Assembly: GCA_032622095.1 (NCBI GenBank)
Contig: CP136063.1
Coordinates: forward strand, 144,971,950-145,035,949
Direction of reading: 5' to 3'
Source of the DNA: Siphonodentalium dalli
Taxonomy: Eukaryota > Mollusca > Scaphopoda > Gadilida > Siphonodentaliidae
Length of the DNA stretch: 64,000 nt
Of this stretch, positions 11,940 to 23,454 are shown piece after piece. The notes beneath the pieces are model-generated. The model was not told the DNA's origin. It ran no database searches and was given only the letters and a program-made list of their open reading frames with translations. Each line of letters begins with the position of its first letter. Within the stretch, counting starts at the first letter, position 1. Made by a program: the position numbers and the translations under genes.

Positions 11940-12540
11940 AACCCCCCCCCCAGGACGCAACTTCACCCCATTATTTTTTTTCTTAATGTCTCCTCTAATT
12001 TGTTTCGGTTGTTAACAAGAGAAAAGAGAAAAAAGTGACCGCAGAGACTCAAGACAAGATGGCGTCCATCATGGCGGCCATTTTTTTATATATGCACCAG
12101 GTCTCTTTGATCGCCGTTATAGTAAAGATGATATCAGATGTGGTCTTGTTTTTCGCTCGATTCGTTATGCTAATATACAACCCTTACAAATTAGCCAAAT
12201 ATCCGACACCAGAATCCAATATGGCGGCCAAGATGGCCGCCGAAATGTGAAAATATTCTATTTTTCTGACATTTCACCACCTTTCGTTTTGTCTCTGTGG
12301 GAAAATATTGGCATTTTGGCATGATATTATACATTTATCGTATAGAAGAGTCATTGGCGAAGACATGGGGACCATAATATACATTCATTGTGGGATATGT
12401 TTGTCCGATATCACGTTTTCCCAAATGCCGGTATAATAGGTCAAAGCAGAATCAACGATAATAACGTGATGTAATGTTTCGAATCAATGAATGGTATTGC
12501 TATCATAACAACACCTATGCATATATATGTGCAGGAGACC
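11940..12540 (+). repeat. GATGGCGGCC array, copy 1
   Basis: Contains CAAGATGGCGTCC (ATG at 12059), ATGGCGGCC (12071) and ATATGGCGGCCAAGATGGCC (12221). The block is a diverged reverse complement of 51,670-52,310, with which it shares the C-run start, the CTTTGATCGCCGTTATAG segment and the TTGCTATCATAACAACACC end. The AAGATGGCGGC core equals the known YY1 consensus; regulatory use is an inference. It runs directly into the CCATGG-rich element. Confidence 0.7.
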
Positions 12541-12985
12541 CATATAAAAATCCCCCTTGGTGTCACCTTGGTGAAACCATGGTTTCACCAAGGTACCACC
12601 TTGGTTCACCATGGTGACATCTTGGTTCACCATGGTGGTAGCACAGTAAAGTGGCATCACGGTGAAAACACCACGGTGGTACCAAGGTGGTATCACGGTG
12701 GTAGCACAGTAAAGTTTTTGTACCAAGGTGAAACCATGGTGGCACCAAGGTGGTACCACGGTGGTAGCACACTAAAGTCTTTGTACCAAGGTAAAACCAT
12801 GGTGGCACCAAACCCGACCAAGGTATCACCATGGTGGTAGCACAGTATGGTTTTTCTACCAAGGTGACACCAAGGTATCACCACCGTGGTAGCACAGTAA
12901 AGTTTTTCTACCAAGGTGAACCATGGTATCACCAAGTATAACCACGGTGGTATCACAGCACCAGTGAAGTTTTCAATCAAGGTAC
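12541..12985 (+). repeat. CCATGG/CCACGG palindromic repeat block, left end present
   Basis: Dense alternation of ACCATGGTG, ACCAAGGTG and ACCACGGTGG words, with a recurring GGTAGCACAGTAAAGT. The left boundary CCCATATAAAAATCCCCC (about 12,539-12,556) is the exact complement of the right boundary of the 23.5-24.27 kb block, so both belong to one element family with inverted ends. This copy lacks its right end. Open frames here are translations of the repeat. Confidence 0.75.
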
Positions 12986-13675
12986 CACTATTACATTTCA
13001 CTTTGACCTTCAACCACAATGCTATTTACCATGTTGTGGGTCTCATGCATGCGCATCTACAATGGTATTTACATACTTCGATTAATTTATTATTTACAAT
13101 ATATACAATGGTATATGGTGAGTCATTGTTTAAGAATGTTTAGATCGAGGAAGATATTATTAATTATAATTATAAATGATATCTCAGTTATAACTTTTAA
13201 CGAACAAACGTATATAATGTAATAATTAATATGAATATGTTTTATTATGGAATAAATATACAAACTGAATGGAGTTGTTTGGAAGACTTTGTTTACCTTT
13301 AATACATCTTTTATAATGTTATAATTTAGTACTGTTTGCTTCCAACACAACAGGCAATATTTATCAATATGTACAATTTACATCTCACAATTACGTATTT
13401 TAGATATTTCCACAATTATGACTCTTTTCGGAGAAAAACAGCTCTGGTTTGAAAATCTAAGATACGGTACACAAATACGTTATTAATTTCCCGGAAGGTT
13501 TACATGGGCTCGCATTGTCCTCCTGGAGTCCATATCTGATCTGGTGCTTCGTGGAATACCTGTTTCAATAGTGATGATATAATATGCTCACTTTTTGTAA
13601 AATTCAACTTCGGTCAAACTGGCCGAAATATATTTTAACAGTGTTTATTGGCGGTGCGTATGTCCTTACATGCAA
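12986..13675. other. Unassigned AT-rich DNA
   Basis: Very AT-rich. Short open frames are not supported by motifs, and I see no repeat boundary. Confidence 0.5.
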
Positions 13676-13677
13676 TA

Positions 13678-13815
13678 GAGTCATATTCATTCATCATATT
13701 CATTCCGTCATATTCATGCCGTCATATTCGTTCGTCATATTCATTCATCATATTCATTCCGTCACTCCGTTCGTCACATTTAGTCATCGTAATTTCTCAT
13801 ATTCATTCAAGTTCA
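13678..13815 (+). repeat. CATATTCATTC minisatellite
   Basis: About nine imperfect units of roughly 14-16 bp built on GTCATATTCATTC (variants with CCG, TCG and ATC). The 92-codon frame at 13584-13862 passes through it and is a by-product. Confidence 0.75.
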
Positions 13816-15660
13816 TGTTAATGTTCTTATGTTTTTATTCTTGTTATCAACGAAATAAATAATTATCACTACTACCCAACTATCCAATCTCTATCATGGC
13901 CACCCTTAGAGAGATAGAGAGAAAGGGGAGATAAAGAGGGAGAGAGAACGCAAGCAAAAAACACACCAAAGAAAACCACTTAAATAAGGCATTATGGTAC
14001 GAGGTTAATAGTACGAAATTGTGGGATCCCGAAATTGTGCTTCCGGTTTACGACCCATGTGCGTTTTGTTGTTCAAGGAAACATTTCTTGTTTTAGCTAA
14101 TAATTAGACCTAACTGGCTTCTCAATAACCTGGAATATTGCCAGCACTGTGTGGATTATGGTTGTGCATGGACGGGACAAGATGATATATAACCTCCGAA
14201 AAAATAACGGGCGATAACATTTATCAGCAATTTTCGGTGAACTGAGAAGACCAAGTTCAAAAGTCATTGAGTGCAGTGTGGTTACATGTTGCATGCACAA
14301 CAGTATTGTGAATTACAAAAGACAGATACTTAAATTTCACATCATTATAAACCGCCCAATTAATTCACAACAGTCAAACACTGGTGACTTTGATTACGAG
14401 ACATCCAATTCTGTAGAAATTAGTCAGAGTTATGACGTCACAGATCAGTCATGAGTCAGTAACAAGTTTGATGGCTACAACGTACAAGTACCTCTGGAAA
14501 GGACGATTGATCATATTCTTCAATTTTCATCGAAACGTGATTTGAGAACCATGTCGCCCAGTTACGGAGTCTGCTATTCTTTTGATCGAAACGCCTGCGA
14601 TGCTGTGATTTTGTTCTGATATATTTATGGAATGGTGGATAATCTCGGAGATACGGATCCAATTCTGGGACACATGTTATAACTGAATCAATCGCAAGCT
14701 TTTAGTAACGTACTACAGCTACGCTCTAATTAATCATCCCCCTTTAACAATGTTGTAGGGCGTTAATGACACCGGTTATACCATACCGCCGTTCAACCAT
14801 GGTCAAGTGGTTGATATGTGGCAACCGCAGAGGCGCAGATAATCTTTATACAGTTTTATTACATAATAATATTTTGCGACCACTGTACTCTGCACTAATT
14901 TTTCACATGGACACCTTGTAAACACCCAGTCCAGCTTTTCGTCAGTGCCATGCACCATATTAACTATACACAAAACAATATTTCAATTAATAATTTGTTT
15001 ACGGTTTAATTAACATTCAAAGTTGGTCACATGACCGACATTCGCAACTACTGGTAATATCGGTGGCCAATGTTGTTCAGGGGGGGGGGGGGTCAATTAG
15101 AGCTTTAGCTCTATACATACATGTACATGTAGACCATTCCAATGTCCATATGCTTCATGTTCTTATCAAAACATGTCTGGCTACATGTGTGGTTATCATT
15201 CTGAGCAATTCGGCCATTTCCGCTTTGCTTGGAAATAACCTCATCCATAACTGGAAACCATATTAGCGAAATTCTACATTAAAATGGGTCTGGTGATCAG
15301 GCAATGCCATTGACTTGTTGACGCATAGATGCGAATGGAGAATAATTTATTAACTATGGCTTTACCAAACTTTATCATATATTAAATACATTAAACTCTC
15401 TTTGTGTTACATGTATCTTAGTATTTGTTCATTTACTGATACAGCGCATTGGAAGTGTACGATAAGCAAAACACTGAACACTGTGGCAATTATTTTGGGA
15501 GAGTGATAATAATTCTGGTAACCTATTCAACATCTTGTAGCGAGGACTAGTGAGCGCTATAGCGGTATTTTTCAAACAACAGTTTTTATTAACCAAAGTT
15601 AATGATCTCCCCATTTTTGAGTATTTTGCTTATCACACACTAATACAAAGGTTTGGGAGT
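13816..15660. other. Unassigned DNA
   Basis: A GA-rich stretch lies at about 13,908-13,955 and a run of 12 G near 15,080. No exon, RNA gene or element boundary could be supported. Frames of 60-70 codons show no recognisable motif. Confidence 0.5.
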
Positions 15661-15680
15661 TATCGCAAAGATTTGCTCCC

Positions 15681-16900
15681 CTGGCTGTGAATGACCGATC
15701 GGTCTATTTTAGCATGTCCGGGCAATTATAGATTGATAGGTTGTTCACTCAGACCTGTTTAAGATGTCTGATTTATAATGTTCACAGAAGCCCATTATCG
15801 GCGAAAAGCCTTTGCGACAAATCTCAAACATCTTTGCGATAAATCGCAAAATATAATCACCCAGTACGTAGTCTGAGAGTTATCGTAAAGATGTTTGAGA
15901 TTTATCGTTAAGGTTTGTGTGTTATCGCAAAGGTGTTTGTGATTTATCGCAAAGGTTTGCTCCCTCATCACTCATGCATCTGGCTGTGAATGACTGATCG
16001 GTCTATTTTAGTCCGACCGGGCATAGATCGATAGGTTGTTCACTCAGACCTGTTTAAGATGTCTAATTTATAATATTCACAGAAGCCCATTAGTGCCAAA
16101 AAAACCTTTGCGACAAATCTCAAACATCTTTGCGATAAATCAAAAAAATTATTCACACAGTACGTACATGTAGTCTGAGATTTATCGTAAAGATGTTTGA
16201 GATTTATCGTAATGGTTTGCGTGTTATCGCGTAGGTGTTTGTGATTTTTCGCAAAGTTTTGCTCCTCTCACCATTCTTGCATCTGGCTGTGAATGACTGA
16301 TCGGTCTATTTTAGCCCGACCATTCAATTATAAATTGATAGGTTGTTCACGGAGACCTGTTTAAGATGGCTGATTTATAATGTTTACACACAAATTAAGA
16401 AATTTTTAGCACAAATTTCAAAAATGTTTGCGATAAATCGCAAAATATAATCACCCAGTATACAGTCTTGAGAGTCATCGTAAAGATGTTGGAGATTTAT
16501 CGTAAAGGTTTGCGAGTTATCGCAAAGGTGTTTGTAATTTTTCGCAAAGTTGTTTTGTGATTTATCGCGAAGGTTTGCTCGCCTTATCCACATGCATGCT
16601 GGCTGTCAAAGAACGATCGGTCTATTTTAGCCCAACCATGCTATTATAGATCGATTGGTGGTTTACCCAGACCTGTTGAAGATGTCGGATTATATTTATA
16701 TTTATAATTAGGTCCAAGCCAATGCATGAAAATATATCTGCGATAAATCACAAACCATTGCGATTACCGTAATCGCAAACCTTTTGTAATCAATCGAAAA
16801 CCTTTACACTAAATCGCATATACCGGTACTTATTGCAAAGTTGTTTGCTATTCGCAAAGGTTTGCGATTTATCGCAAGGTAGTTTTTTTATTTATCAGGC
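15681..16900 (+). repeat. 300-bp satellite with internal ATCGCAAAGG words
   Basis: The marker CTGGCTGTGAATGAC starts at 15681, 15980 and 16283, with a diverged copy (CTGGCTGTCAAAGAAC) at 16599: periods of 299, 303 and 316 bp. Each unit also contains GATCGGTCTATTTTAG and a run of alternating TTTATCGCAAAGGTTTG and TTTGCGATAAATCGCAAA words, so it has a short-period substructure with inverted complements. It decays after about 16,870. No coding capacity. Confidence 0.85.
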
Positions 16901-18180
16901 TATTCTAGATCGATTGGTGTTTCATCCGGACCAGTTTCAAGATGTTTGATTTATGTTTACCTACTATTATTGCACACAAATTAAGAATTATGTTTGGACA
17001 TTCAGACCAATTTTACTGCACATGCAGGTAACAGGAAATCCCGAAATTGAGAACTTAAACTTTGATTTAAGTACAAAATCACGATCAAGGTTCTATACTA
17101 ATAAAAGTAATGCATGTATAATTCGGATTATTTCATTATCACTATGCAATGGATTGGTTTTGTACTTTATTCAATGTTTAAACACCATAGCAACATTGGA
17201 ATCTAACGTGCCACTTTGTTATATTTGCCGTCGGTCATGTTTCGCAATTTCGAGTGCTTGGTATCTGGGCAGGTTCTCCGCTAAGTACATGTACCTATAT
17301 GAGTCAATATCAATTTTGGTCAAAATTTATGTCCTCGGTGGATGATGATTGCACAATGCAACGTGTGGATCCCAACTATTGTTCCTAGTGTGCATCTCCA
17401 TCACTGTCATAACATCCACACACAAATAAGCGTGATGTTCGGGTATATATGTATGTAATGGGCTCATTAATGACCAGATTTGACCAAAATGGCCTGTCCC
17501 CAGGAAACTTTTACAGGCTAAAATCGAAATTTCGATATATTAACTACATGCCACCGAGAAAATCCTCTGGCACATCATTAGTTTAGTTCTTGATATGAAC
17601 TACTGTCACATATACACCACCCAAGATTGAACTTAACTAAGTGAAAATTACTCAGAAACTTTGTACCTCAGCATTTTGTCTCTCATGTAACGAAGTGCTA
17701 TTTACTTGACATAATGACGTATCCCTGATATTTATAATCTCCGTATTTTGTGCTCCGTGACGCTGTGTATGTCACAATATCAGAAACGCATGTCGTCTGA
17801 ATCCAAAAACAACTTGCGATAACACAATTATATAATAGGTAGGTTGACCCCCTCGCGTACTTTTCAAAGTCGTCTTTTAAATAACGCATGTTTGTTCGAT
17901 ATAACATATGTATAATTATGTTTCAAATAAATGTTTCGGAAGCCACTGTGGTGTATTTTATACTTCCCTATTTTCGCCATACTGGAGGGAGAACTCACTG
18001 AATGCCGTGACCAGAATGGTCTGTACATCTCTACTGTAACGTTCTCTGTTGTAACAAGCCAAAACGTTACAGGAGAGACCAATACTGTAACGAAAGGGGA
18101 ATGATGCTGTTTACAGAGGCTGTTTGTGCGTGAACACATGCAACACCAAGCTGAAATATCTAGAGGGTGTAACTGGGGTC
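16900..18180. other. Unassigned DNA
   Basis: The longest frame (130 codons, 16953-17345) has no domain I recognise. Its 3' part (about 17,297-17,327) returns inverted near 23,398-23,428, so it is at least partly repeat-derived. No splice-supported exon is visible. Confidence 0.5.
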
Positions 18181-18204
18181 TTGTTCTTCTTTCAGATTAC
18201 AAAA

Positions 18205-19280
18205 TGTGTTTGATTTGGAAAATATTATCATTTTCGTGCGTCGATGTTTTGAATTTTCGTTACATGAAAGATATGTTTATGTTACATTAAAGATGTTCTT
18301 ATGTGGTAAGTCGATTTTTCATTTCATGTGATTGTTATGAAACCATGATAGCCGGGAGAAAACATCAATTATAACGAGACTGTTACTTTTTATTAGTTAT
18401 TCCTTCGGTTGCAACATGATTCCGTGTACGATCTAACTCAAATCGAGTGGCTGTTACAGTAAATACAACAATTGTTATCCAGAGGACATGCCTGTGGCAT
18501 TTAATAATTTTTCTCTTTTCTTTGCCGCGGAAATATATCACACGATATACATAATATTTAATTGGTTATGTTTGTCTTTCAACTCAAACTATTTTTCTGG
18601 TTTGGATAATAGTAACCTTTCTAGTGTTAAATTTGGGAAATTAGTGTTACACGAGGGATATATGTATGTTATAGTAAGGATATTGATACGTTGGGAGTTG
18701 ATTAGGCGTTAGGGGGACGTCTTTTAAACAATATGGCCATGGGGTAAAATGTATTATAATGAGTTCGCTAAGTTATAATAATCACGCGTGCCAATTCCTT
18801 CACGATATCATGTACGCTCTTCTGAAAGCATGTGTCCGTTACATTAAATACATCCAATGCTATGTGTACGATCTGCCTGAGTTTCCTGATGCCTCAAAGT
18901 TTCCAGTGTGCCGGGAAATATATCACATGATGTGCCAATGATTGAGCAATACTTTATTTATCATTCACCTAGCAATAGTTCTTTGATTTTAAAAATATTA
19001 CGTTTTCTAGTGTTGAGGTTTTGGCTTTATTGTTACACGAAAGATATTATTAAGTATAGGTTAAGTATGTTCGTGTATGTTATGTCGATATTTTGTTTCA
19101 GGGAAGACTTCCGAACTACGAAAGTAGGAAGTAAATATATATTATAATGCTTTTCGTTAGTTATATTAGTCGTGTGTGTTCACTATGTGCACGATCGAAC
19201 ACAACTTGAGTGGTTGTTACAGAAATACAGCCAGTGTTATTGGAAGGACATGTTCTTGTAAATTGTTACAACATATTGTC
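18205..19280 (+). repeat. Diverged direct repeats upstream of the Cys-repeat pseudogene
   Basis: The segment with TACGATCTAACTCAAATC, GAGTGGCTGTTACAG and AAATATATCACACGATATAC at about 18,427-18,710 recurs in diverged form at about 18,862-19,130 (AAATATATCACATGATG, CTAGTGTTGAGG, GTTACACGAAAGATATT). Partial copies lie at about 18,210-18,330 and 19,187-19,280. Spacing is roughly 400-500 bp. It is probably an old tandem duplication. Whether it contains the promoter of the pseudogene cannot be told. Confidence 0.5.
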
Positions 19281-19297
19281 CCATATAGAAATGAATT

Positions 19298-21742
19298 GTG
19301 TCACGAACATTGAAAACAGTTAGCGGAACTATGAGGATTCATCAATTGAAGTCGGTTACACCACTGAACATTTCTTTCAGAGATACTAGCTGTGAATGTG
19401 ACAGTGAGAGTGGTATTGGTAAGGGTCGTGCATTTAAAACTGCTAGTTTTGAAAGCCAGGTGAGCGAGACAGCACTCGTGGTAAAGGGGAACAGGATGCA
19501 GAAGTTTGTGTTGAAGATAGGGGTGAATCAGTAAGAGTTGCCCCTTGCATTGGAGTTATTTGTGAGAACGTAGTTCCGAATAAGTTATATGTGATTGATG
19601 AGAGCGACAAAGTTGCCGAGAATGTAGTTGTGCAAGTTGCAAAGAAATTCGAAAAGCGTATTGTGGCTCGGAGGAATGTGAAACGGTGTGTAAAGAGAAC
19701 AAGTAATGTGAGAGGTGAATATGGGGCGCCTTCCCTGCAAATATTCGTTTTCGGAGATATCTCCTTGGATCCAAGCAGATATCTGCTCGCATTATGGAGA
19801 TATCTCTTCGGTTTCAATGAGATATCTGCTTGGAATATGGAGATATCTCTTCGGAAATATTTTCAAGGAGATATCACCTTGAAACCGAGGAGATATCTCC
19901 ATAATGCGAGCAGATATCTGCTTGGGTCCAAGGAGATATCTCCTTGGACCCAAGCAGATATCTGCTCGCATTATGGAGATATCTGCTTGAAAATATTTCA
20001 AGGAGATATCTCCATATTCCGAGCAGATATCTGCTTGGATGTATTTCGAAAAAATGGAAAAAAACGTACATGTACTGACTACTGTGGGGAAATCATTAAT
20101 ATTTCATGGCCGCGGTTTTCCAAGGAGATATCTCCATAATCCAAGCAGATATCTGCTTGGAATATTTTCAAGGAAATATCTGCTTGGAATATGGAGATAT
20201 CTCCTTGAGTCCAAGGAGATATCTCGTTGAAAACTATTTCAAGGAGATATCTCCATAATCCGAGCAGATATCTGCTTGGATTATGGAGATATCTCCTCGG
20301 TTTCAAGGAGATATCTCGTTGGAAATATTTCAAGCAGATATCTCGTAGTTGCGATGAGATATCTTCTAGGATCGAAGGAGATATCTCCATAATCCAAGCA
20401 GATATCTCCTTGGATCCAAGGAGATATCTCCATAATGGACCATATTCCAAGCAGATATCTGCTAGGAATTGCAATTCCAAGGAAATATATCCACGAAACC
20501 GAGGAGATATCTCCGAATTACGAGGAGATATCTCCGAAAACGAATATTTGCAGGGATGGCGCCCCATAGGTGAAGGCATATGTGATGGAAGTAGGATTGC
20601 AAGGGGTGAAGAGATACGCGAAGAGGTTGAGCAAGGTGGTAGCGCGGTTAATGAATGTTGTAAGTCGAGCGGTGTGCTGGTAGATGTGGGGATTGAGTGT
20701 GAGAAGATGGAGGTTGAGGAACGAGGTAGCATAGTTAATGAATGTTGTGAGTCGAGTGGACGTGTGCTGGTAGATGTGGCTGTGAGGGATCGGGAGATAT
20801 GCGAGGAGACATGTGAGGAGATAGTGGTTGAACAAGGTGGTAGCGTGGTTAATGAATGTTCTGAGTCGAGTGGTGTGCTGGTAGATATGGTTGTGGGGAG
20901 TCGGGAGATATGTGAGGAGATGGAGGCTGAGGAATGTGGTTAGTGCATGTTGTGAGTCGAGCGATGTGGTCGTTGAGGGTGAGGAGATATGCACGATTGC
21001 GGAGGCAGATCCAGTTTGTAGCGAGATTAGCGCGTTTGAGTTTGATGTTGCAGCGGAAGTGGTTGTGGGTGGTGAGGAGATATGTGAGCAGGTGGAGGTC
21101 GAGCAAGGTAGCGTGGTCAGTGAAAGTTGTGAGCAGAGTGGTGTGCGCGTCGATGTGACTGTTGTTGATGACGACATAGTTGATGGAAGCTGGGTTGAAC
21201 ACGATTATTGCAAGAATTATGAGTCGAGCATGCACCAAGGTTCACATGTAGAGGTTGCCGCGGAAATACGGGGCGAGCAGATATGTAAGAAGACGGTGGT
21301 TGAGCAAGGTGGTATATCGTGGTTAATGAATGCGGCGTGCAGGATCCGGGTGTAGTTTTTGGAGATGGGGAGATATGTGAGGAGATGAAGGCTGAGAAAG
21401 GTAGAGGCGTGGTTGTAGAGGTAGGTCCGATGAGTGAGTTTTGTGCGAATGGAAAGGCAGATAGCATGATTCCTGGTGTGGATAAGTACGTACTGGTTGA
21501 GTATCAGAAATCCATATACCCTGGTATTGTAGAAGAAATGTCTGAGCGTGAATTGCTTGTTAAATGCATGAAACGCGTTGGCGTTAAATATTCTAACTGC
21601 TTTTGCTGGCCGAAAAAATGTAATGACTTCTTGGTATAATTATGATGAAGTGATCTCGTTTATTCCAGATCCACAACTGATCGAGGGGTCTCATTCACAT
21701 TTCGCTGTTGGGGAATGTGCGTGGCCCGAGACTCGGCGATGA
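19298..21742 (+). pseudogene. Decayed gene with Cys-containing tandem peptide repeats, split by an insertion
   Basis: Coding signal runs from about 19,298 to a TGA at 21,740-21,742 but changes frame near 19,450-19,530, 20,940, 21,320 and 21,632. After the insertion at 19,720-20,568, the same frame resumes with diverged repeats (units near 20,647, 20,734, 20,848 and 21,322) of the form ICEE...EQGGSVVNEC, then ESSGVLVDV. The C-terminal part (from about 21,480) contains KYVLVEYQKSIYPGIVEE, a conserved CMKRVG and a WP pair, then in another frame WYNYDEVISFIPDP. That layout is familiar from C-terminal modules of uncharacterised metazoan proteins often linked to mobile elements. The family name is not known to me. 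Several frameshifts plus the insertion make it a pseudogene; assembly errors could explain single shifts but not the insertion. Confidence 0.6.
19714..20574. mobile_element. 849-bp inverted-terminus element packed with AGATATCT palindromes
   Basis: The element at 19720-20568 starts TATGGGGCGCCTTCCCTGC and ends GCAGGGATGGCGCCCCATA. The two ends are inverted repeats of about 45 bp with one mismatch. Identical GGTGAA flanks lie at 19714-19719 and 20569-20574, a clean 6-bp target duplication (7 of 8 bases match if the outer TA is excluded from the element). The interior holds at least 28 copies of AGATATCT, most inside longer palindromes such as CCAAGCAGATATCTGCTTGG. There is no transposase. Long open frames on both strands (182, 238 and 217 codons) are translations of the palindromes (GDIS, RYLL, EIS). 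Confidence 0.85.
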
Positions 21743-21802
21743 GTAAACTGTTTTAAAAGTTATCATTACTTCACCTCACTAATATACTTTTTTTTATATG
21801 TG

Positions 21803-21870
21803 AATATAATCACAGGTCCCTAGAACAACAATTGTGGTCAATTTTTGTTCTGGGGACCTGTGAATATAAT
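21803..21870. mobile_element. 52-bp hairpin element with 8-bp target duplication
   Basis: CACAGGTCCCTAGAACAA (21811-21828) is mirrored by TTGTTCTGGGGACCTGTG (21845-21862): 18-bp arms with one mismatch and a 16-bp loop. AATATAAT flanks it on both sides (21803-21810 and 21863-21870). The 8-bp duplication suggests mobilisation by a hAT-type transposase. It is among the smallest complete terminal-inverted-repeat insertions one could define. Confidence 0.75.
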
Positions 21871-23450
21871 GAAGGTGGAATTCGTGCTGGTAATGATGAA
21901 TTCGAGCAACGTGCATCTGGATAGCTTATCTAACACCAGGAACATGTACTTATATTTATGAAACACGGACATGCACTTGTTTTAATTTATCTCAACCGAG
22001 CACAAAGCTAAACGAGACAGGTATATACGAAAGGGATTCAAATATACAATGTGTGCTAATTTACATGTATCCGGATAACTCCATAGCATATCCATGTCGT
22101 ACGTTACTCGAATCTATCACAATAGTTTAACCTACACACAATATTCTTTATCCTTACATGTTGTCCAGTACGCGGGCATCTCTTCACCACATAGTTGTAT
22201 TATATTTAAACACAAACGAATGTTAGTGTACGTTCATATTATTTCATCTGATAAAGCAAAGGATAGAGTGTTCACCCGACTATAACCAATGTATATCGTG
22301 TAACGACAATTTATTTACTATGGTATTCAGTTAACAATATTCGTTATACCATATGTGTACTAAATGTGTAAAAAACACAGTTGGGCATTTTTTATGAAAA
22401 GAAATTCCACAAATTGAACCTCGTTTTATATTATAGCCTGTATATATGCTATGCGCCTTTTTTGTCAATAGTGTAATCTTTACTGTAACGCACATCATAT
22501 ATTGATATAGAAATACGCGTCAGAAAACATCATTAAGTATTTGGGACATAAATTCTCACGAGAATCGCCATAATATTGAATTTGCACTGATGCCAGTACA
22601 TGATTATGATACCTAGATGTATACAAATGACATTTCGCATATGACTGTGTCAGTTGTGTAACGTTGTGGTCCTTACTGTAACAAAGCATATTCCTACATC
22701 GTATACCAAACGTCAGATATCTTGATTGTGTAGTTCGTCGCTGTATTTTATTTATGAATAACAGGTTTTATCATCTTGTTAGCATATTTCGTAACTATGG
22801 ATTTCGACATGACTTTTATACAGAAATTTATCAGAAATTGTCCACCCCGTAGCAAAAATGTGTATTTCGTGTTGCGCTGAAGTCCTTCGTGTAACACATA
22901 TTATTTTGTCATCTATAAATGAAACGTTATATATTTCAATTCCAGTTTTGTTCAATATTTGGTGGACAAGGAGTGTCCAATTCAATATTATGTTAGAAAG
23001 TGTGTGACATTTAATTATCTTCATTTAATAAAGTTTAATGTTGTGTTGAAATTAAATTTTTCTGAGAAAAATGTGTTCCATTGTGGCCCCCATTGAAAAC
23101 AAGCTATACAAAGGGTAAATGTTTTCTCGATCTATGCATTACCGGTCAATACTCAATTCGGATCAAAAAGTACTCAAATATCTCTTTTCTGAAAAATGAT
23201 ATACCAGATGATAATACTGTTACAGAAGAGACATAATTTCCAGACATCCACCATTCATAGCATCATAAAATATCAGTGCTGGATGTTTAAGCTCGAACTT
23301 CAGTCGTTTCTTCCAGTGCAATAGCTATATATCTCGAAATGATAACAACTTTCCCCATTATCGGAACTAAAAAAATCCCATGTGGCATATCTGTAATTTT
23401 GACCAAAATTGATATTGACTCATATGCTTGGTTCTCTACAATATTGCAGT
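21871..23450. other. Unassigned AT-rich DNA with diverged TACTGTAAC repeats
   Basis: TTTACTGTAACGCACAT (about 22,478), CTTACTGTAACAAAGCAT (about 22,672) and CTTCGTGTAACACATATT (about 22,883) are spaced about 195-210 bp apart and suggest a decayed tandem repeat. No gene is supported. Confidence 0.4.
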
Positions 23451-23454
23451 AAAC

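Noticed and set aside
12487-13019. Valine/tryptophan-rich frames in the CCATGG blocks
   Set aside because: Repeat translations (GGTGGTACC words) present on both strands; no protein architecture.
16953-17345. 130-codon frame as a membrane protein
   Set aside because: Hydrophobic stretches are short and interrupted by charges; part of it occurs inverted near 23.4 kb, so it is repeat-derived.
19591-20943. Long open frames (182, 238 and, on the minus strand, 217 codons) through 19.6-20.9 kb as new repeat proteins
   Set aside because: Within 19,720-20,568 the AGATATCT palindromes lack stops in several frames on both strands, producing GDIS, RYLL and EIS peptides. The open frames follow from the repeat. 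Only the parts outside the insertion look coding.
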